Assembly (NCBI GenBank): GCA_026874595.1
Contig: CM049320.1
Location: 11,559,964-11,623,963, forward strand
Direction of reading: 5' to 3'
DNA: 64,000 nucleotides
Source: Sipunculus nudus
Taxonomy: Eukaryota; Annelida; Sipuncula; Golfingiida; Sipunculidae
Positions 32,966 to 43,673 of the stretch are shown here, piece after piece. Under the pieces are notes generated by a model. It did not search any database. It was given only the letters and a program-made list of their open reading frames with translations, and was not told the DNA's origin. Position 1 is the first letter of the stretch. Each line of letters starts with the position of its first letter. The position numbers and the translations under genes are program-made.

Positions 32966-34560
32966 GTATGTGACGGTCCCACTTACCCATGGTCTGGCCA
33001 ACCATGGTCAAGCGGTTTATATACTGGAGCTATTTCGAACCCTGCCATGCGATTGTATAACGTGGGCGAGATCTGGGACGAGGCAGGCTGACAAAAAATC
33101 TACGCTTTTTTATAACAAAACACGGATGACTTATTTTTGTGTATCAGCCTGGCATAAGTTTTCTGTGTTACATTCAGGCATTCATCAATGCTGATGTGAC
33201 AGATGGACGGGGGAAAAACAACACTGGCGTATTGAACGGTGTATAATCGAGCTCCAACGGGAGCTATCGTGTGTGGTGTCCTTCAAATAAATTTTTACAG
33301 TAAACAGAGAACTTATGTTACTCACCGACTTCTCGCACAAAGTGAAAAGCATTCTTTAAACTTTTTGTGGAGTAAAAAGTTCATAAACGCTTTTCGGACT
33401 TTCCCGAGGCCAGTCAACCTTCTCCCCCTCCACGTTTCGTTTCATTGGACTCGTAATCGCGCAAATGGACTTCATATTCACAATCATTCGGCATATTTTC
33501 AATTATTCATTGAGAAATTAGTTGGCTAAAGGGTAGTGAATGCAGCCCAGGCGTGCAAAATGCGGTGTAACAGAAAAAAAGCATGAGTAATTTACCACAC
33601 ATTATAAAAGTTGAAGTGTTCATAATTTGGGTCTGACATGCAATATAATTTTTTGTTGTATTCTAGTTGTATTTATAGTTGTATCCGTGACAGCGTTATT
33701 AGCCATTACCTGTTTGACCAGGTCCTATCACTCCTATGCTAGTTTTATTGACTTAAAAATTTTAATTAAATGTTTAAACTTATATCTATTATTTTTAAGA
33801 AAATGATTTTATATTTTCCCCTTGATCGTTATTTTATATGGATTGGTGTATAAATTTGCAGTATTTTAATTGAAATTCATGTAAAAGGGTTTATTTAAAT
33901 AAAGAAACACGCATATGTTCCAACATTATTTTGACGCATATAAAACAATAACTTGGATTTAAAAATGTGTATGACCAAGCCTTATGTCCTTTTTACTTAA
34001 TTAAAAATTGAAATTAAATATTTTAACTGATCTTATTTTTAAGATTTTATAATGTCCCCTTCTTCATTATTTTACACGAAGAGGGGTATTATTTAAATAA
34101 ATGAATATACGAATTAATACGTTCCAACATTATTTTGACACTCGATCTCGATCTATTCACCCCAGATATACCACGGTATCAAATAAAGTATTTATCTAAT
34201 TTAAATTGCTTACCAGTAAAAACGTTGTCCGTATCCACAGTCCATATGGGTATCACAATATAATTTTGAATACGCAAATACATTTAATTAACATATAGGC
34301 CTAGGCCGTATTTATGTTGATACGCGCCTTTTCCCCGACCTTTTCCGAAAGCGCAGCCATTTTACCTTATATTAACTGTTCTTTTATAGTTTCAGGGGGA
34401 CGAAAAATAGTGATAATTTTCTAAGTGAGTAGGCTAATTACGAAGAATCGATGATTATAATGGTGTCCAAAGCCTGTCCACACCGAACGGCGTACAGGGG
34501 TTCAAATACTGTTCTTAATAAACAGCTAGGCATTTTTATGGCGCGGCGCAGCGTCCGGTG
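32966..34560 (-). promoter_or_regulatory. Candidate CpG-richer promoter / first-exon region
   Basis: This is one of few long non-repetitive, CpG-containing stretches in the middle of the window. On the minus strand it contains a strong donor AAGTCG|GTGAGTAA (exon end at 33326) and GACCATGG|GTAAGTGGG near 32978. At 34360 there is AAAATGGCTGCG, a YY1-like initiator context with a Met codon. These fit alternative first exons of a leftward gene, possibly the DUF829 gene about 21 kb away, but no junction can be proven here. Confidence 0.25.
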
Positions 34561-35212
34561 TAGATGTATATATAACTTCATGCCTCAAGCTTTATGAGAA
34601 ATATATAAGCTTATACATGTACATTAATTGTCCAAATGAAAGCAAAAAAATATACCGAGAACCAATTTACGTGTGTTTCCGATGGATTGAAACTAAAAAT
34701 GCTTTTCCATGCATTACTGATACTTTTATGGACTTGTTCAAACAATAATATTGTCAATATGGCCCTATTCATTTAGAAATTCAAATTTCGTGCATAGAAA
34801 TGTGCTTGCATGGTGACTGGTGTGCGTAGTATGGACATATACAGCTCCCGTGCGGATATGTATAGGCGGACTAAATGCTCACGGACTATTAAATTTATTT
34901 TTATACTCTAGCAGCCTTGACTGACTTTCATTAACCTTTATGAAGAACGGTGATCTCATTACACGCCACGCATGCAAGTGCTAGTGATATATAGAGTGAG
35001 ATAATCAGTGATAAAAGGACTTTAATTAGAGTAGAAGGTTTTTTCCCATAAGTGCAAAGTGCATCTGTTATCTCCCTGAACGTGGGATATTTGTTTACAT
35101 GCCAAAAACACTTGATCCAAGTTCGATCTAATCAGATAATGCCGACACTCTATAAGATATGCTGAAACGGCTGGTTCTACTCCTAATTCAATAGATGCAT
35201 CTCGGGGTAAAT

Positions 35213-35231
35213 TATATATATATATATATAT
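35213..35231. repeat. Short (TA)n microsatellite
   Basis: Alternating TA run of about 19 bp. Confidence 0.8.
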
Positions 35232-35368
35232 AGTCAATGAACACATTAGGCTTCACTTCCTTAGAAAAAGCCTGTAGACCGCATATAGTTATCTACTTAT
35301 GTTATCACTAGGATGCCACTCAACAGTGATTGTGATGACAGCACGGTATAGTAAATGTGTCTGCATTG

Positions 35369-36352
35369 TAAGCCGGGTTCACACTACAGACATGTGCTCG
35401 CAGACACAGTGGTCACTTAAGGAGACTGCTGACAGAGTGTTCAGACTGCAGATTTCTGTCAGTGGACATGCATGTGTATATCCCATTTGGTAGGAGCTAA
35501 AATTAGATGAAGTAAATAGAACAGATAAAATATGTAAATTCATCTTGGCGAAATTGAATATTTCCAAATTAGGCCTACCCAGAGTGCAAATGGCAGTAAA
35601 TGATCTTAAACGGTGATTTGGTATGGAGATAATTTTATATAGGAAATTTATATTTATAAATCACTAATTAAAAAAAAAATAATATTCAGTTCAATTGAAT
35701 ACTGAGTTGATGAGAACTTCACTTTTTTACACAGACCTGTATCCAATAATGTTAACCAGAATTTTCAAAATTAATTAATGGAATTATTATACAGTAGAAA
35801 ATGAAAATAACCAGCTGAAATATGTTCTAACCATATATTTCTCTAGGTAAATGTATTATTTCTTGTAGAAAGCAATAAAGTGTAGCTTAAAATTAAATTT
35901 TTGTCAGTGACTGTTTATAACTGTTCCTTTCTAAATTTTTATTCATCACAGATAACTTTAATAATCTTATGTTACGTTTTTATCAATTCTTAAATCTTAT
36001 CCTGAAAAATAGGAAACAATATAAAACATCAATGATTATTATAATAATGCAAAGAATTTGAAAATACAAATTGTTGGTCTTAATATTACCTCTTATTTCA
36101 CAATTTCGGGTCTAATCTTCCCTCTTTGGCTGTGCCCACAGTGAATCTGTGCCTTGTAACTCATTAAAACCTCATTAAGGTATAATGTTTCACCAGGTGT
36201 GTCGTTGAGCATAGGACCAAGCTCTATTCCTCCCCGACATCAGTGAAAGTATCAGTACATGTCCAACTTGTCTTTGACCCGTTCACAAAAGCAGATTTCT
36301 GTATGAAGACTGGTGTTGGCTGACTCAAGTATGTAGTGTGAGCCCAGCTTAA
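35369..36352 (+). mobile_element. TIR DNA-transposon remnant, copy 1
   Basis: It begins TAAGCCGGGTTCACACTACA and ends TGTAGTGTGAGCCCAGCTTA, so the ends are inverted repeats of about 20 bp. The whole unit recurs in reverse complement at 40597-41450, with GACATG..TCGCAGAC, TCAGTGGACATGCATGT and GTATGAAGACTGGTGTTGG matching. No transposase is present. The superfamily is not certain. Confidence 0.65.
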
Positions 36353-36932
36353 GTGATCTTCTCTGCAGCTGTTTCATATCAACAGGAATCAAGCAGCCTT
36401 AATTGTCACTAGGAAGGCCATTTGAAAGGAATACCCACGACACTGGTGCCAAACACAATTTCTAAAATACTTTAAAATAGCAGTGTACTGTTGAAGGTAT
36501 TTATTAGATATATAAGTTGTTTTTTCTTTTAAACTTGATTGTTATACATGTACTAAAGAAGGGAAGCTGACATTTTATTTGAGGGAAGGCCATGGTAGAG
36601 GATACTGAGCTCGAAACCAGCTTTCCAGCATAATAGATTTATGTGTTCATGAAAATTTAACTACAGTCTATAGTAACACCTAATTGTGTAACGCAGTTTT
36701 TCCAAGTAACAGATATGTCAATAATTTTCAGGATAAACTCTTCAAAAAGGGATTTATTATGGCTTATAAGCATGGTTTGAAAACTGTGTTTTGCTTCATA
36801 CAATTATCTGAAAACCATTTGATTGCAACTTTTGATTGATATATAAGTGCATCTTTAATCTTTTTTATCTTTATGAGCAAACCCCCATGGTATTATCATC
36901 AGCATAGTTAGATATACTCATACAAGTCATTA
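36353..36932. other. Spacer between mobile elements; nothing recognised
   Basis: AT-rich, no gene or repeat landmarks seen. Confidence 0.3.
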
Positions 36933-36942
36933 ACAAATATGT

Positions 36943-37803
36943 CAGAGACGAGATTGAAATCCAGGCGGATTTTAAATTCGCCTAGACGAGATTGCAATTG
37001 TGATTTCACCTAGGCGAGATTGTGATTGTAATCTCGGCTAGACGGATTTTAAACTCACCTAGACGAGATCACAATCGCAATCTCGCGAGGTGAGATTAAA
37101 ATCCATCATTGAGCAGGCCAGGATTTTAATCTCGCCTAGGCGAGTTTAAAATCTGTCTGGTGTCATCCAGGTGAGTTTAAAATTTGCCTGATATCACTTA
37201 GGCGAGTTTAAAATCTGCCTAGGTGAGATTAAAATAGTAATTTGATCTAATTTCCTAATAAATTATGCATTGACATATGAAAGTTTTTTTCAGTCAGATT
37301 TTCAATATTTTAACACTGAATGTTTATGTATAGTTCACAAGTAATATATTTATTAATATTTACAGAATATTATAGTATTAATGTAACTTTTTTTACAGTA
37401 ATTTAATAATTATTCATGTAATAATTAACATTAATTTTGGAAATAGAATTATGAAATAGATATTTGATTAATACTTGCACCTTTGATGTAGTTCATGTGG
37501 TCTACAGCATCCATATCATACCAATTATTTGCTACACTTTAATTAATCTTTAATTTTCCCAGTTTTCTTAACAACCTTGGGGTTGTAAATATCACTAATA
37601 ATTTTTACAAAAAAATTAAAATCCTGGCCTGCTCCATGATGGATTTTAATCTCGCCTAGGCGAGATCACAATCTCAATCTCGCCTTGGGGGGTTTAAAAT
37701 CTATCTAACCAAGATCACAATCGCAATCTCGCCTAGGCGAGATCACAATTGCAATCTCGTCTAGGCAAATTTAAAATCCGCCTGGATTTCAATCTCGTCT
37801 CTG
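36943..37803. mobile_element. Foldback-like element with long inverted repeats (Mutator-like candidate)
   Basis: It starts CAGAGACGAGATTGAAATCC and ends with its complement GATTTCAATCTCGTCTCTG. The arms stay inverted-complementary for roughly 190 bp, down to CAGGCCAGGATTTTAAT on the left and the complementary ATTAAAATCCTGGCCTG on the right. They are packed with the 14-bp palindrome CTCGCCTAGGCGAG and variants. The flanks are ACAAATATGT (36933-36942) and ACAAATATAT (37804-37813), a 10-bp target duplication with one change. Long inverted repeats with a 9-11 bp duplication are typical of Mutator-like elements; the CAGAG start also recalls hAT, whose duplication is 8 bp. The centre (about 37250-37615) is AT-rich and non-coding. 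Confidence 0.8.
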
Positions 37804-37813
37804 ACAAATATAT

Positions 37814-38975
37814 TAAATAGTACTGCCTTGAGGTACACCTTTATAAATAGGTTGCCAGTTACTTATATCAGAACCAATTTTGACACACTGATTACGGTTA
37901 GTTAACTGGCCATCAGTTTAATGTTTTTTATGTCATACCATATACATATGAAGTTTTGCTATCAGAAGGGCGTGTGGCATACGGTCGAAGGCCTTGGATA
38001 AGTCCATATAAGGACAAGGCAAACTACCTGACCTGTGTCTTCCCCCCCCCCCCCCCCCCCCCCGCTCTTCAATGGCCTACAGAAGTACCGATGGACAATT
38101 ATAATTTATGCAGAAAACTGAGTTATTTAAGATAACGTCTAGGAAGTATTTAAGTTGGGAATTTATTAGTTTTTCAAAGAGTTTAGAGATGGTACATAAA
38201 ATTCTAACAGGTCTATAATTTTTCATTATTCGTGGATCATCCTATTTAGAAACTGGGACGACATTGGCAGATTTATATAAAAGGTAAAAATAACTTCTGT
38301 GATACAAGTATTAAATTGTAAGTTAATATAAGTGACACGGTCGGTGCTGGACTGTACCAGGCTCAAACAGCCTCTTATATAATCAACTGCCATGACAGAC
38401 CATATTATAAAATTCACTGCCGGTACACAATATACATTTTAGATGCAAGATGTTTGTTACCATTTCTATTAAAGTCATGTCTATTAAAGTTGTCAATAGA
38501 AAATAAGCTGATAAGTGTATATGTGTGTCTGAGCACTGTGAGTCAGACGAATAGAGTTTTGGTGCTATATAAATACTATTTATTATTTAGTAGTAATTCA
38601 GGAATATGGGAGTAAAAGGGGGGGGGGCAACATATTGAATGTCTCCTGTCTCCGAATTTCAAAGTGTGAGAGATTGTTGAAAATAGTCTTTAAATACATA
38701 ACACAAATGCCAGGATGAAGGAAAGCTCCACTAATTATTTTAATAAGTAAAAATGGTATAAATTATCATCATTATTTTATTTGGAACACGGATCCTTCAG
38801 CCATTGGCAAAGAACCTCTGCCCTCCTGGACTAAATTATGGCAATATTGTAACACTGTTTTGGATGTCAATATCATGTGCACTCTTGCATTAGCGCATTG
38901 CTGAATTTAATCAAGATATTGTATAATTCTAAACCATAGCAATCCTTGACAGATACGATATATCTTTTGTTGTTA

Positions 38976-38976
<1 letters not shown>
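37814..38976. other. Intergenic; C22 homopolymer at 38042-38063, otherwise nothing recognised
   Basis: A 22-nt C run interrupts sequence reading GCATACGGTCGAAGGCCTTG..AAGTCC, which resembles a decayed reverse-transcriptase segment (AFDRMPHAL-like in reverse orientation). I do not claim it as a gene. Confidence 0.3.

Positions 38977-39049
<73 letters not shown>
38977..39049. repeat. (TA)n microsatellite
   Basis: Alternating TA run of about 73 bp, the longest in the window. Confidence 0.95.
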
Positions 39050-39410
39050 CACTGTATGTTACCTAAAAATATGCAAAAGGGTCTTTCAAAATAAAGTCAA
39101 AATTCATTTTATTTGTTTTATGGTCATCTAAACAATATTACCTGGAATCACTTCTGATCAATATAGCACGTGTATCTTATGGATCTGCACACCTGATTAG
39201 GTTTTGGTCATGTTTAATCCATTTTTTTGTAAAAATGTGCAAACAATATTTTTTTAGGATCGAGATATATCAATTTTTACTTTTACCATAACATATGAAA
39301 AATATTCTTCATCTATGAAAGCTTAGCTCCTGGTATTCTGTTCTATATCACTCATTCTGCCTTTCCTCCAACTCTCAGTATGTGATTTAAGTGTACACAG
39401 GAATATGAAA

Positions 39411-40447
39411 CTAGAATATCAGCAAAAGCTGACAAAAGCCCTCAGCCAAAAGAACAGTGTTTAGAGGTGGTAACAGTAACAAGTACTAAATATCTGTTCT
39501 CACATGGTTGATATCTGTACATATCTCAGTTATAAATTTAAAATGGAGAGGTATGTACCATGATTCATAACAATCCACCAAATGCTTCCTGAAAAATAAG
39601 CTTCTAAGTTTTATTCTATTATGAGCTCTGTGACCTTGAAAAGTAGGTCAAGGTCACCCATGTTCGAACATGAACGGGATTTTTGTCTATATACATGTTC
39701 ACCAAAGAAATAAAATTCCTATTGTGAATCCTTTTAGAGATATCCCGCTCACAAGGCCAAAGTTGAAAAATCCAAGACAAATTCAATAAAAAATCAGAAA
39801 TTGCAGGTGGCGCCCCCAAACTTGTGCAGCAGTTACAGACCATCAGTCCCAATAACCATAGTAAGTTTTGTGAAAATCCATCCAATGGTTCCTGAGTAAT
39901 AAGCATCTAAGTGTTTTTTCTATAATCAGCTCTAAAACGTAGAAAAATAGGTCAAGGTCACCCATCTTCGAACTTGACCGAGATTTTGTCAATATACATC
40001 TTCTCCGAAAAAATAAAATTCTTACGGTGAATCCTTTTCGAGATATCCCGCTCACAAGCCCAAAGTTGAAAAATCCGATAAAAATTCATTAAAAATCAGA
40101 AATTGTAGGTGGCGCCACCAAACTTGTATAGCAGGCACAGACTATCAGTCCCAATAACCATAGTAAGTTTTGTGAAAATCCACCGAATGGTTCCTGATTA
40201 ATAAGCATCTAAGTGTTTTTCTATAATCAGCTCTAAAATGTAGGAAAATAGGTCAAGGTCACCCATCTTCGAACTTGACCTAGATTTTGTCGATATACAT
40301 CTTTACCGAGGAAATAAAATTCTGTCGGTGAATCCTTTTCAAGATATCCCGCTCACAAGGTAAAAGTTAACGGACGCCGGACGGACGGACGGACGGCACG
40401 ACGGACAGCTTGGGTGACGACAATAGCCCATCAGCCTAAGGGCTGAA
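39411..40447 (-). mobile_element. Family C Helentron-like element (about 1.04 kb)
   Basis: Left edge CTAGAATATCAGCAAAAGCT then GACAAAAGCCCTCAGCC; right edge GCCCATCAGCCTAAGGGCTG then AAGGCTAAAAAA. Read on the minus strand: 5' AGCCTTCAGCCC, then at the far end GGCTGAGGGCT (10 of 11 bases complementary to the first), hairpin TCAGC-TTTT-GCTGA, then TATTCTAG|T. The body is two and a half units of about 300 bp (starting near 39601, 39900 and 40200) containing TAGGTCAAGGTCACCCAT, GATATCCCGCTCACAAG and TAGGTGGCGCCACCAAAC, closing with a GGAC run. Confidence 0.8.
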
Positions 40448-40596
40448 GGCTAAAAAAACTATTGTGCTACTTCACATTTTCACTTGCACATGCCTGAACT
40501 CCTGCACATTTTTTATTAAAATAGTTCCATACATGATAATTTTTCTTGAAATATGAAAAATGTTTTAGAGTTCATGCATGATGACACTATCCCTCC
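40448..40596. other. Short spacer; nothing recognised
   Basis: AT-rich sequence between two elements. Confidence 0.3.
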
Positions 40597-41450
40597 TTAA
40601 GCTGGGCTCACACTTTATACTTAAGTCCGCCAACACCAGTCTTCATGCAGAAATCTGCTTGTGTGAATAGGTAAAAGACATGTAACTGATGCTTTCTCTG
40701 ATGTCAGGGAGAAATAGAGCTTTGGCCTATTCTTAAGGACACTTCTGCTAATATATTAGGCCTAAAATAGATTTTACTGATTTACAAGGCATAGATCCAC
40801 TGTGTGTACTACCAAAAAGGGAAGATAATAGAGCCATATTCGTGAAATTAGAGGTAATATCAGGACAACAATTTGTTTTTTTTCAAAGTCTTTAACATTA
40901 TTATATATATAATTGATATCTGATATTGTTTCCGATTTATTCAGGATCAGATTTAAGAATTCATAAAACCTTACATAAGTTTATTTTAGTGATATCTGTG
41001 GTGATTAAAAATTTAGAGAGGAACAGTTAAAAACAATCATAAAAAAAAATTCATATTAATTTATACTACTGTTTAATAATTCCATTTATTTAGAATATCC
41101 TGGTTAACATTATTGGATACAGGTCTGTGAAAAAAGGTAATTCTCATTAACTCAATATTTCATTACATTGTGAATATTATTTTTTAAAAAGTGATTTATA
41201 AATATAAATTTCCTATATAAAATTATCTTCATACCAATTCACCTTTTCAGATCATACCACTGCCAAGATAAATTTACATATTTTATTCATTCTTTTAACT
41301 TCTTTTAATTTAAGCTAATACCAATATGGGATATAAACATGCATGTCCACTGACACAAATCTAGAGTCTGAACACACTGTCAGCAAAATCTTTAAATGAC
41401 CACTTGCCAGGGTCTGCAAGCATATGTCTGTAGTGTGAACCCGGCTTTAG
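40597..41450 (-). mobile_element. TIR DNA-transposon remnant, copy 2 (inverted)
   Basis: It starts TTAAGCTGGGCTCACACTTT and ends GTAGTGTGAACCCGGCTTTA. It is the reverse complement of 35369-36352 with many substitutions and indels, for example AACATGCATGTCCACTGACA and CCAACACCAGTCTTCATGCA. The two copies lie about 4.2 kb apart in opposite orientation. Confidence 0.65.
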
Positions 41451-41842
41451 CTTGACAAAGTTCATGTTGGGGACAGCGGTGACTCCTGGCATTCTAAGTG
41501 GGTAAACAGATACTGTGCAGACACAGGTACTGACAAGAGCAAGCATGATAGGGAGCATGCTGTCCAGGCTTGACAAATGGTGCCTGTCTGATCAAGGGAT
41601 AAACCCAGTTTGCCGATACCCCAGGTTAAGCTCTATATGCCGGGGTAGGAAGACTTCATAGAGTAAAGGAAGGTGTAACGATATGATAAAAAGAAGAGAG
41701 ACATCAACGCCAACATTTCAAACAATCATATTATTTGGAAAACATGTACAGTTTGTTGCTGAATTTTCAGCTACCCCTGTAGCCTTCGTCAGAGCGAGTG
41801 ACTAACTGTAAACAAAGCTGATAGTGTGACCCTTCGCTAGGT

Positions 41843-41844
<2 letters not shown>

Positions 41845-41895
<51 letters not shown>
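41845..41895. repeat. (TA)n microsatellite
   Basis: Alternating TA run of about 51 bp inside the 3' flank of the Penelope-like remnant. Confidence 0.95.
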
Positions 41896-41896
<1 letters not shown>

Positions 41897-41970
41897 TGAG
41901 AGCAGTTAGTGATAGTGCTTAAAGACGGCTTAAACATGGGGCTCTCCATGTGTTTTCTTGTGGATGTTAT

Positions 41971-41996
41971 GAGAGAGAGAGAGAGAGAGAGAGAGA
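41971..41996. repeat. (GA)n microsatellite truncating the Penelope-like frame
   Basis: GA run of about 26 bp. The minus-strand reading frame of the retroelement runs into it and becomes a Ser-Leu repeat. Confidence 0.95.
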
Positions 41997-42745
41997 AACA
42001 CCTTTGTCTTTCAACTGCCATATATATTTGCTGAGTTCTGTGTTAAATTTCTTAGATTTGTTCATGAAGGATGATTTGTGATTAGCATAGCGTGACTTGA
42101 ATGAATTTTCTGTTAATCCTATATAGCTTTGTTTTGGCTCACTTGCGGCTGTTACTGTCGCTGGGTATACAATCGATTCTTTCAAGCAGTGGCCGGACAT
42201 GGGGCATTCCGTTGGTTTTCTGCAGTTGCATTTAGTAGAATTTGAGGCATTTCCATTCCTTGAGAGTTTTGTTTTATTGTGTCCATCAATATATTGCTTC
42301 ATATTAGGCATGTAACTATAACTCAATTTGATGGTATTTCTGTTGAATATTTTGTGTAATTTATGATCTTTGGTGAATTCTTCATTCACAATTTTCAGGA
42401 AAGTTTTACCAATATTAGTGGTCACGTTTTTGCTGTACGGTGGGTTGTACCATATGGTATCTCGACGTCGTTTTCTCTTTCGGTTGCAAGCTAGGGGTTC
42501 CGATGTTGAGGTGTATTTTAACTGGTAGTTGTATCCGCTTTATTAAGCGCTCCCTGGTATATGGGTGCTGCCTGGTTGAATGATTCGGCGTCTGAGGTAT
42601 TATGGAAAGACGTTTATTGACCGAATCGGGTATATTTTTGGTTATTCTAGGGGGGTGGTTGGATTTGCTGTTGACATATAATGGCGTATTGTTTGGTTTC
42701 GTAAACGGTTTGTGTTTACGATTGTATCCCGACTCTCATTATCTG
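41997..42745 (-). pseudogene. Penelope-like retroelement remnant (RT 3' part, linker, GIY-YIG endonuclease)
   Basis: On the minus strand three frames in turn carry family signatures. About 42745-42600 has [20 protein letters not shown], the end of the reverse transcriptase. About 42595-42545 has [19 protein letters not shown]. From about 42540 to 41997 a long frame has SGYNYQLKY, a basic NRKRKRRR stretch, [29 protein letters not shown], a CNCRK..CPMSGHC cysteine motif and the endonuclease core YIGLTENSFKSRYANHKSSF with ELSKYIW. Two frameshifts (near 42597 and 42542), loss of the 5' part and a GA repeat at the 3' end make it inactive. Penelope-like elements copy by target-primed reverse transcription, and 5' truncation is usual for them. 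Confidence 0.8.
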
Positions 42746-43075
42746 ATCCTGGTATATTTTTGCCCCAGGGCGCACATTTACACTCGTAGTCTTGGTTACA
42801 AGTGACACAGCAGGCCAGTAACATATATACATTTAAGGTCGCATATCTATGTAACACGTATATACCAGTATGATCTAGTCCATTTCAGCCAGACAGCATT
42901 ACCTGACGAGTGCAACAACACGTTGCACGAAACTACGTAGTAGTAAAATGTCTGAAAATACTTGACTCGTCTTCATTTTGTATGATTATAAAGCTCTGGT
43001 GAAATGCCATAGAGCACTCTAGTAGTTGCTTGCAGAAAACCTGCAGATCTATTTATATATGTATATAGATATATA
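42746..43075. other. Spacer; nothing recognised
   Basis: No coding match in continuation of the retroelement, and no other feature. Confidence 0.3.
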
Positions 43076-43240
43076 CATTGGAACCTCTCCTAGTGGGCAC
43101 CTCTATAAAGTGGGCACTTTTGGGCAGTCCTGTTTTTAATTCTCTTTATTATGTTTAGCTAATGTGGGCACCTCTTTATTCTGTAAAGTGGGCAGTTTTC
43201 CAAAGCTACTGCGGGCACTTTTCGGATTTCAAGGTTGAAC
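43076..43240 (+). repeat. Probable left terminus of a pogo/Tigger-like transposon
   Basis: After a TA (43074-43075) the sequence reads CATTGGAACCTCTCCTAGTG and GGCACC. The GGAACCTC..GGGCAC pattern is typical of pogo/Tigger ends. GTGGGCAC-type motifs recur several times, as subterminal repeats do. It precedes the transposase remnant by about 430 bp. No matching right end was found. Confidence 0.55.
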
Positions 43241-43673
43241 TATCTCCTTGCAGCAACTTTGTAAGCCTTCTTTATAGAACTTTTAAAGTTAATGAGATAA
43301 CATTAATTCTTAATTATTTTATAATAATATTCACCATTTTTTTATAATAACAATTCAAAACAAATGAACCAAAGTTAGAAGTGTGCAAGTGTACATTGCA
43401 TAACAGTGATTATAATCTAATTGACTCAAGACTTAGCTTAGGATCATGCATATATACTAAATATATTAATATGCCTGCACCTGCATCGCCCCAGACTAGA
43501 TGCCCTTGTGCTAATTAATTAATATTTGTTTGTTTGACCACCAAGAGTGGAAGGAAGGCCTGCTCATTCATGCCCACTAGACCAGACAGTGTTTATTTAA
43601 AAGTTGTTACATGACGATTCACACAGTACATTTGCATTTCTGGATCATAATCACAGTTACTGTTCACTTCTGA

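Noticed and set aside
33239-33529. 96-codon plus-strand frame as a coding exon
   Set aside because: No recognisable motif and no acceptor or donor in a consistent phase; the minus-strand donor inside it is the more convincing signal.
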